A stretch of 64,000 bases of DNA. Origin: Deroplatys truncata (taxonomy: Eukaryota; Arthropoda; Insecta; Mantodea; Mantidae). Under the pieces are notes generated by a model, which saw nothing but the letters and a program-made list of their open reading frames with translations, ran no database searches and was not told where the DNA came from. This document shows, piece after piece, positions 57,248 to 64,000 of the stretch (positions are counted from its first letter, which is position 1; each line of letters starts with the position of its first letter). Location of the stretch: assembly GCA_030765065.1 (NCBI GenBank), contig CM060977.1:100271795-100335794 (forward strand), in the 5' to 3' direction. Position numbers and translations under genes: made by a program.

Positions 57248-57299
<52 letters not shown>
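57244..57299 (+). repeat. (GT)n(GA)n microsatellite
   Basis: About 18 GT units followed by 10 GA units at the Rep1 TG-tract position. Confidence 0.95.
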
Positions 57300-57654
57300 A
57301 CAGCATAACTCAAAAACGAAAATACCAAAATTGGTATTGATTTCTATTAAAATAGCGTATAGTTAATGACAGATAAAATGTATGTATTTAATTTTCTGGG
57401 AATAACCTGTGAAGTCCTCTTCATTCTGATTGGATTTTGCATAACTAGTAAACCATAAGAGATAGAGGAAACCTTACTACACATAAAATGTAGATCTTGT
57501 TAAAGCACACAATGTGTGTAATTTTTGGTGGACTTAACCATTTCCCAGATATTCCTTATTACTGGTTTGAATTTTCAAATAATTTCACTTTCTCGTTTTT
57601 TCCTCGTGGCATTGAATTTTAAAGGCATGCATAGTGACATGCTCTACAAAAATC

Positions 57655-58065
57655 TGACCACAGTAAAACATCGATTATCCGAAACAATTGGAGACGGTGG
57701 GTATTCGGATAATTCATTTTTCGGATAACCAATCATTTATAACAACAAATTCTATCAGGTGTCATAGCAGCAATATAAAACAAAGAAACACTGATATCAA
57801 ACACAATTGTGCATGTATATTTTGTATCGCACGTCTTACAATTAACACAGAGAACTGACTAGCCTAGTTTGACAGGTTGAAAATAACAATTAAAATAGAC
57901 CTATAGCAAGGGGAAACAAGTTCAGCTTTGTTTCTTTTGGGGGGCTTCAGAGGAGCTAAATCTCGCAAAGGCAGCGTTTGGACAGCATCACATTCTTGTT
58001 GTTCTAGGACTAGGAGCAGAGGGGAACTTAGCATCTCGACTTACGAAGAACTTTTGTGCTTAAGT
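57655..58065 (-). mobile_element. Possible pogo/Tigger-like end
   Basis: CAGTAAAACATCGATTATCC followed by TTCGGATAATTC resembles the terminal sequence of pogo/Tigger elements (CAGTxxAACCTCGATTATCCG pattern, from memory). The minus strand downstream has a short open stretch DAVQTLPLRDLAPLKPPKRN that could be a transposase tail. The other end is not identified; the SINE at 58066 interrupts. Confidence 0.4.
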
Positions 58066-58572
58066 CCCTGACGGGGCGCCTCCGGGAGTGAGAGGAGAGA
58101 GGAGACAGGGGGCGGCCGGACCAAGAGGTATGCCAGGGTAGAGGGCAGGGTCCCTACCTTTTTCTAGATTGAAATTCCCGGGATGACTCCTGATACAACT
58201 GGTTCCCCTCACCAATCTACAGGCTTACACATCCTACTGAGAGATCCGGGACTAGGCCCCATCGCAGGGACAAAGAGTTACAAAGGACATTCTTTTCCCC
58301 TGCCAAGCAACGCGAGACTCCCACCGACACTTACAACTCTGTAACAGCTTGAAACAATCCTGAAGCAGGTGAAAGGTGAAGTGAAATGAGAATGCAGGGA
58401 CAGGAACTTCAGGGGATGTAATGAACCTTCCCAACATTCGCCTAACGACCCTGAGAAACTCCCGAAAAACCCATGGATCAAGAAGGTCGGCGCTGGAAAC
58501 GAACCTACAACCTCCCGAATGCGGATCACAGATGTTGCCGCCTGAGCCAATCCGCTCGGTTCTCTTTGTTCT
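58066..58572 (-). repeat. SINE, family S1, copy 2
   Basis: Minus strand begins GAACCGAGCGGATTGGCTCA (box A region) and has GTAGGTTCGTTTCC (box B, near 58498-58511). Collinear with 17022-17517 through GTTAGGCGAATGTTGGGAAG. Confidence 0.75.
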
Positions 58573-58636
58573 AACCACTTCACATCCTTCTCAAGGCGGT
58601 GAAAGCTGCCTCACTGGATGGTGTTTTTCAGCATGA

Positions 58637-59093
58637 TCGGTATTCTTTCAATCACAAATTTGTAGGAAGTCACCAATCAACATTCTTACAAACCACAAAT
58701 TTGTAGGATTCATATATCAGTATTCTTACAATCCACAAATTTATAGGAATGCATATACTAATTTTCTTACAAACCACAAATTTATGGGAATTCCTATTAT
58801 AACATTCTTACAAACCACAAGTTCATAGGAAATCACAAACTGATATTCTTAAACACCACAAATTTTTGGGAATTCGCATATTAATATTGATACTAACTAC
58901 AAATTCGTAAGAATTCACCTATAAGTATTCTCACAAACCACAAATATATAGAAAATCACACATTAATATCTATACAAACCACAACTGTTTAAGAATGGGG
59001 ATGTGAATATTCTTACAACCACATATTTATTGGAATTTACGTATCAATATTCTTACAAACCACAAATTTCTAGGAATTCACAGAACCTGCTTA
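58637..59093 (+). repeat. Minisatellite, about 41-bp unit, about 11 copies
   Basis: A unit like ATTCTTACAAACCACAAATT then TGTAGGAATTCATATATCA repeats every 40-43 bp with many substitutions. The array is older or less homogenised than the 56-bp array. It starts just after a SINE and ends near a Rep1 end fragment. Confidence 0.9.
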
Positions 59094-59154
59094 CAAGGAT
59101 ATATGTAAATGTGAATTGAATGTTTATCTGACTAACACTGGAATAATAAGCTTA

Positions 59155-59208
59155 AGTCAGAGTAGTTTGTTGAGGAGTAGAGAAAGTCCTGTTAAAGGAA
59201 CACACAAG
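59155..59208 (+). repeat. Rep1 3'-end fragment
   Basis: TAGTTTGTTGAGGAGTAGAG to AAGTCCTGTTAAAGGAACAC is the terminal segment only. Confidence 0.6.
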
Positions 59209-59248
59209 CTTTTTAAGGGTAAATTAATGATGTTAAAAATCTAAGTAC

Positions 59249-60557
59249 GTGGTCGGATCGTAAAGTAAGGCACAATAATTTTCTTCTGCCTTGGTATCGC
59301 AGATGGAATGTTGCAATAGTTTGAAGCTTTCACTACAGAGGGTATTTTTTGTTTCATTTGCAGCTCTAGCGAGAGAAGCGTGAACTACGGAACAAAGTTG
59401 GCGCTCATGTTACTGTCGTCCGCGTGTGAAGAGCAGAGAAGTGCGGTTCGATATTTGTGGGTCAAAAGGCATAAACCAAGTGATATTCACAGAGACATGC
59501 GTGCGTGTAAAGGGATGATCGTATGGACCGTAGCAATGTCTCCAGCTGATGTGCATTCTTCCTAGAATGTGTGAACCTTAGTGATTCGCCACGCTCCGGG
59601 AGGCCGGTAACAGCTGCAACCCAGCTAAATGTCAGAGGTACTGAGGCGGGAATTTTGAATGACCGGCGTGTGCAACCGCGTACCTTATCGCAACAGTTCA
59701 ACATTTTCTATGGTGCAGTGTACAATATTGTTCATGACACGTTGAAATTTTGTAATGTTAGCGCTCTCTGGGTGCCTAAGAACCTGACAGACAACCACAA
59801 AGACCAGCAAATGATGGCGAGCTTGGATCACCTAACGCGGTACACCGCAGAAGGGCATGACTTTCTGAAAGGAATCGTCACTGGTGATGAGTCGTCGGCA
59901 TACCACTACACGCCCGAAACCAAGCAGGCAAGTATGGAGTGGGAACATGCTGGTTCCCCAGTGAAGAAAAAATTCAAAGTGACTCAGTCTGCTAGGAAAG
60001 TGCTTGTGACGGTGTTCTGGGATATGCATGATGTTGTATTGGTGGACTTTGCTGAACACGGGACCACTGTGAATGCTGCAGCCTACATGAAAAATTTGGT
60101 GAAGTTGCGTCGTGCCTTTCGTAAGAAATGCCACAACATGAATGCTGACGATGTCAAAATTCCTCATAACAATGCTCGCCCCATGTTGCTGCTTTGTTCG
60201 TCAGAACATCACCAAATTTGGTTGCAAGGTGCTCCAGCATCCACCATACAGGCCGGGCTTGCAACGTCGGACTTTCATCGGTATGTTCCCATGAAGAAAT
60301 TCCTGGATAGCCAGCGCTTTGCAACAGATGCGGAAGTGAAATCAGCAGTCCGCAGATGGCTATACTCCAAGAAAACGGACTTCTACGAACAGGGCATATT
60401 GAAACTGGTATCACGATGGCAGAAATGTGTTGAGAAACTTGGTGACTATGTCGAAAAGTAGGTAAAATGTGCAAGTTCATTTGTGATTTTTTGTCGTTTT
60501 AACTATTAAAGTTTGTTGTAAAAAAATTATTGTTCGTTACTTTTCGATCCGCCCTCG
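59249..60557 (+). mobile_element. mariner element with TIRs (1309 bp)
   Basis: The left end CGTGGTCGGATCGTAAAGTA and complement of the right end CGAGGGCGGATCGAAAAGTA match at 17 of 20 bases, and similarity continues into ACAATAATTTT. TA flanks both ends (59247-59248 and 60558-60559). Length and single transposase frame are standard for mariner. Confidence 0.95.
59380..60461 (+). pseudogene. mariner transposase, largely open but catalytically damaged
   Basis: The N-terminal segment (59380-59565) has EEQRSAVRYLW and HKPSDIHRDM, a mariner helix-turn-helix, then a stop/frame change. The main open frame (59571-60461, 296 codons) includes SGRPVTAAT, the linker ALWVPKNLTDNHKDQQMM, and IVTGDESSAYHYTPETKQ with the first Asp. 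KKKFKVTQSARKVLVTVFWD is conserved. The second catalytic site reads HNNARP where mariners have HDNARP, so Asp is replaced by Asn. The stretch after it (PMLLLCSS... to IQAG) is out of register, apparently through two compensating indels, before LATSDFH with the third Asp. It ends GDYVEK at 60461. It cannot be an active DD34D nuclease, although binding could persist. Confidence 0.9.
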
Positions 60558-61018
60558 TATATAAAGCCCCATATCATGCGATATTTTGCATATGCTACAG
60601 TAAGCATTCATCTACACATTAGCTGTCTGGCGCATCTTATCATGGTGCAGTTTCAATGAAAAGTTTTAAGGTTGATCTTCGTAAGCATTATCAAAACTCT
60701 AATCAATATTTTTCTAGCATGCTACTGCTGTTTTCAGACAAAAATATGTATTATACAAAATTTACGAATTATATGAATAAATATCGAAATTAATATTTGA
60801 TGTGCTTAATTCAAAATACTTTCTCTAGTCCCTATTCTACAACCCGTTCTTAAAAACCTTACTATTCTGTCTAATTCTTATTATGCAGATAAATTTTCGT
60901 TACACATCTACACATCTTGTTATAAGATACAATAGGTAAAGCTATAATCAAATTTCTAAGGAGCGTGTCGGTATGTAAGAGATTTGTAAGTCCATGCTCC
61001 TTGCATGACCAGGAGAAA

Positions 61019-62470
61019 AGAATCTGATGTGTTACATTCCATGACTTTCTCTACACTCTGTCGCTTATTAGTGGGTACCCACAATTCGTTCTTGAGTTGC
61101 ACTGTTAAAATAAATAATGTTTCAAAGCAATCGCGAGAAACAACTGAAAATCAACAGTACTTTAAAAGAATCACTAAGTATTTTACAATTTTAACCATTA
61201 ATAAAGAATATCTCGGAAATGCCTTAGGTCACAATAAAAGCTGTTTGAAATAAATTCTATGTTTTAAAGTGTAGTATTTCTCGTCCACACCTTAAAATTG
61301 ATCAGTTATACAAGATTTTACAAAATTCGTTCTCGATGAAAAGGATTTCACAGCCTATACGCAGAAAATTCAAGGTATGCGTTTTATTTGTCATCTAAAT
61401 AACTTTAATACAGAGCCTACATTTTATGACAAGGCCGTGGATCGCGCGAATGCGTGCTCTGCACACAGTCCACTACCCTGCGCGGTTTTCCGTTCCGCAA
61501 CGCCCGCGTCACTTACACACGAGTGTTAGTGACATATTTGTAATGAGTATTAACCTTGTTATAAGCGTTGTTGAATGTGGTGTCCATCTGCGTGAAGACA
61601 TTCTTGACATCGACGTATGAAATTACCATTCACACTTATAAGTCTTCTTGCGCAATGTTCATAATTTCTGCTGTTATACGTTGTCTTTAAGTTCGTTTAT
61701 GGTGTGGGGATTGATAATATAAACTTTATTTTTAACGTTTAGTGATTCCATTGTTCAAAATGTATTGACCAGAATGTCACGTATCTCTATCTGGAACTGA
61801 ATAACCACGAAATTGTGCTGCAATTATCTATACAGCTGTCTCCATGATTCAGTTTCGACGTATGAATCGTACAAAAAAATACGCTGTACAAGCGTGAATT
61901 TGCTGGCAGGTATTTCCGTGGACTAATAACAGAATAACGTTCCTAAGAAAATCACACACAATACACGTGTTGTCGAAACACTTCATAACACGACGACAAA
62001 GCAACGACCGAGGCAGTTCGCAGCTGATAAAGTACCATGGGCACTTCTTGCGCTGCTGCTGCTGCGCAGTGACATAATACCGAGGTCACTGCCAGCCGGG
62101 CGATACGCATATAAGGCGGTTGTGGGCTTGGTATGAAATGAACGCACTGTATGTGGTATTTTAATCAAAATTGTTCTTAATTAAAATACCATGAAAGTTA
62201 TTTTGTAGAAAAGAAACAATATGATAAATCTTCCATGTAAATGCAATTGGGGGTGGGAATTTGCTGGAAAATCTTCGTCTCGTATCTTTGAAGATACTGA
62301 ATCTAAATACCAAGTTGCTATCTCAGACTCACACAAAGATGACGTTTTTCTAAACATGGTTTTATTCAAGGGGCCTCAAAACATGCATTTTCGGTGATAT
62401 CTCGGTATCGAACTTTGAGTGAAATGCAATTCTGTCCCCATCTACTACGTAGGTGGCAGAGAAAGTAACC
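61019..62470 (-). repeat. Nested Rep1 copy carrying a MITE
   Basis: Starts TCTGATGTGTTACATTCCAT and ends CTACGTAGGTGGCAGAGAAA. It is interrupted between AACTTTAA-TA and TA-TGTGGTATTTTAATC by the 739-bp element. Third level of nesting in this block. Confidence 0.85.
61411..62149 (-). mobile_element. Non-autonomous Tc1/mariner-type element, copy 2
   Basis: The left end CAGAGCCTACATTTTATGAC and complement of the right end CAGTGCGTTCATTTCATACC are imperfect inverted repeats, with TA on each side (61409-61410 and 62150-62151). The interior is collinear with 9017-9734 in reverse, including the transposase C-terminal remnant (NELKDNV near 61705). Removing it restores continuous Rep1. Confidence 0.85.
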
Positions 62471-63065
62471 CAGATATGTTTAACTCCAAGAACACCTTTA
62501 TTTCACCTATATGGAAATATCTGCGTTTTTTGTATTGTAAGATTTTATCTATTTCTTGCGGTTTACCACTTTTGTCATTCGTAATGAAGAGGACTTCAAA
62601 GGCCTTCGTAGAATATTTCAGATATAAATTTCATTTTTCATGCAGATATCTCAAATGTATGGTATTTTAATGAGAATTGTTGGAGCTATTTTTGAGAAAA
62701 TAAAAAACAATTATTTTTTTCGTTATAAAGAATAGTTAAGGCTTGGAAGACTTTCTTTAAAACCTTCGTATACAATCCTTGTAGAATAAATACTGATTTT
62801 AAATATTGAAGTAATAATTAAAATTATTAATTAAAACTTTCAAATTCAAGAAGAAAAAAATATTATTTTACTGTGTCTTGTTCATAGACAGACAGACACA
62901 TACACACACAGATACACACACATACACGCACACGTACACGCACACGTGAAAGGGTTCCTAATGTTTTTTATTCAGGGAAACTTAAAACTTTAATTCCAGT
63001 GTAATCTCCGTATCAAAATTTTGGGTGGAATGCAATACTTTGCCCACTTAATATTGATAAACAGT

Positions 63066-63689
63066 AGTAAGCAAAAAATTAAGTCTTAACTCATAAGCAC
63101 ACTGGGTGTGGTATGCTTGTTTATTTAAATGGTTTAATTATGGTAGTATTATGTCGCTAATGCTTTATAGGTAGCTGGTTTCATTAATACGTAAAAATAA
63201 ATTTCAAAGTAATCAGTAGTGTGAAATATTTTATGAGTGTATAAGCTATATATTTATAGCTTCATAAAAAGAGCGGCATTTTGTAAATTGAAAAGTTAAA
63301 TGCTGGCAAAATCCATACACTCATTTACGATGCTATTTAGTTTTGGGGAGGATAGCGATTATAATTCGGGGACGTGTGCGATTGTGATGCAATAATTTTG
63401 GACACTATATGAATGGCACATAACTTTGTCAAAATTAAAGTCCACTAATGTGATGTTTAGACAGGCATAGGCTGCAATATTATAAAGTAGGCTCGTCGGC
63501 AAAGCTACTCCAGTTAATAACTTCTAGGGATCTTAAACCAAACTAAATATCTTTGGAGTATTAAAAACGACGCAGTATTGCATACAACATATACAGATTG
63601 TGGAATAACATTCCTATTAGGGTTAATTGTATCTAAAGCGGCTCTTTCACATATTAAAAACATGCATTCAATGACCTTCTCTACCCACT
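63066..63689. other. No recognised gene
   Basis: AT-rich DNA without recognisable motif; a short Rep1-like end (ACCTTCTCTACCCACTATCC) lies just before the last copy. Confidence 0.5.
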
Positions 63690-64000
63690 ATCCTTTATTA
63701 CTTTCTCTACCACGTACATAGTAAATAGAGACAGTATTGCATTCCACTCAAACATTTCATACCTACATTTCACCGGAAATACTTGTTTTGAATACCTTAA
63801 TCCGAAAATGTGTTTTTAGAAAACGTTCCGTGTGCATATGAGCAGCATAATTCAAAAACGAAAGGTCGGAAAAATACCAAACTTAGTATTTAATTGCACC
63901 ATCTTGAAAACATGCGACACAGAGATTTCAGGAACATTCTTCCACCCAGCTACCCTTTACATATGACATTTTTTCTAAATTTTATATTTTCTAAAAAATG
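63690..64000 (+). repeat. Rep1 copy, cut by window end
   Basis: Starts TTACTTTCTCTACCACGTAC. The TG tract is almost absent (CGTGTGCATATGAGCAGC), followed by ATAATTCAAAAACGAAAGG. Continues beyond the window. Confidence 0.85.

Larger units (their letters stand above)
56215..57605 (+). repeat. Rep1 copy, interrupted in its TG tract
   Basis: The left part runs from TTTCTACTTTTTCTACTAC to TTTGTGTGTGT (56361). The right part starts GTGTGTGTATGTG (57244), continues AACAGCATAACTCAAAAACG and reaches TTTCCCAGATATTCCTTATT before truncation. Removing 56362-57243 rejoins the TG tract. Confidence 0.75.
60825..63065 (-). repeat. Rep1 copy interrupted by a nested Rep1 copy
   Basis: The first part (60825-61018, ACTTTCTCTAGTCCCTATTC to GCATGACCAGGAGAAAAG) and last part (about 62500-63065, GCGTTTTTTGTATTGTAAG to GGTGGAATGCAATACTTTGC) are ordered segments of one minus-oriented copy. 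About 100 bp are lost or unrecognisable. The CA-rich tract at 62890-62945 is at the TG-tract position. Confidence 0.7.

Noticed and set aside
59571-60461. Host gene such as a domesticated SETMAR-like protein
   Set aside because: TIRs and TA duplication surround it, there is no SET domain or splice context, and the second catalytic Asp is lost.

Overview
The window looks like intergenic DNA from an insect-type arthropod. The evidence is AT-rich sequence, several Tc1/mariner families, hAT, LINE, LTR and tRNA-derived SINE remnants, frequent microsatellites, and no compact bacterial-style coding. A polyneopteran insect such as a cockroach or termite would fit, but that is only a guess from repeat content. 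I found no intact host gene, rRNA or functional tRNA. Almost every coding signal is a decayed transposase or LINE fragment.

The main structure is one very abundant dispersed repeat, called Rep1 here (about 0.8-1.15 kb). It occurs as roughly 35 pieces on both strands and probably covers about a third of the window. One end is marked by ACTTTCTCTAC and the other by GTAGAGAAAGT. An internal TG-rich tract near the first end has expanded into different microsatellites in different copies. Rep1 copies are inserted into one another and act as the main landing pad for later elements, so insertion order can be read from the nesting.

Layout. 0-9 kb: Rep1, a first LTR-A copy (756-1620), a LINE RNase H/3' end remnant (5275-6250), and a solo LTR of about 530 bp split by a mariner (6683-8455). 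9-13 kb: Rep1 holding a mariner-type MITE (9017-9734), then Rep1 inside Rep1 holding an 85-bp-TIR element (11026-11948) and a foldback MITE (12177-12780). 13-26 kb: SINEs, Rep1 copies, a TG...CA element with ATGT duplications (20203-21169), and a possible core promoter with splice donor near 25.45 kb. 26-31 kb: Rep1 with LTR-A copy 2, then a 1.6-kb minisatellite of 56-bp units (28738-30345). 31-38 kb: dense Rep1 with an internally deleted mariner (35701-36418). 38-42 kb: a hAT element with 8-bp target duplication carrying a LINE fragment (38382-39624) and a full-length Tc1/mariner-superfamily element with TIRs (40229-41502). 42-53 kb: Rep1, SINEs and LINE scraps. 53-57 kb: a Tc1 element, LTR-A copy 3 and another LTR-like insertion, the last two both in TG tracts of Rep1. 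57-64 kb: a pogo-like end, a SINE, a 41-bp minisatellite, a mariner with TIRs (59249-60557) and triple-nested Rep1.

The elements do not act together as a pathway. They are successive layers of insertion and decay. The most interesting unexplained entity is Rep1: its lack of clear target duplication, T-rich insertion sites, head-to-tail junction and built-in microsatellite resemble DINE-1/Helentron-type non-autonomous elements, but I could not prove that class.
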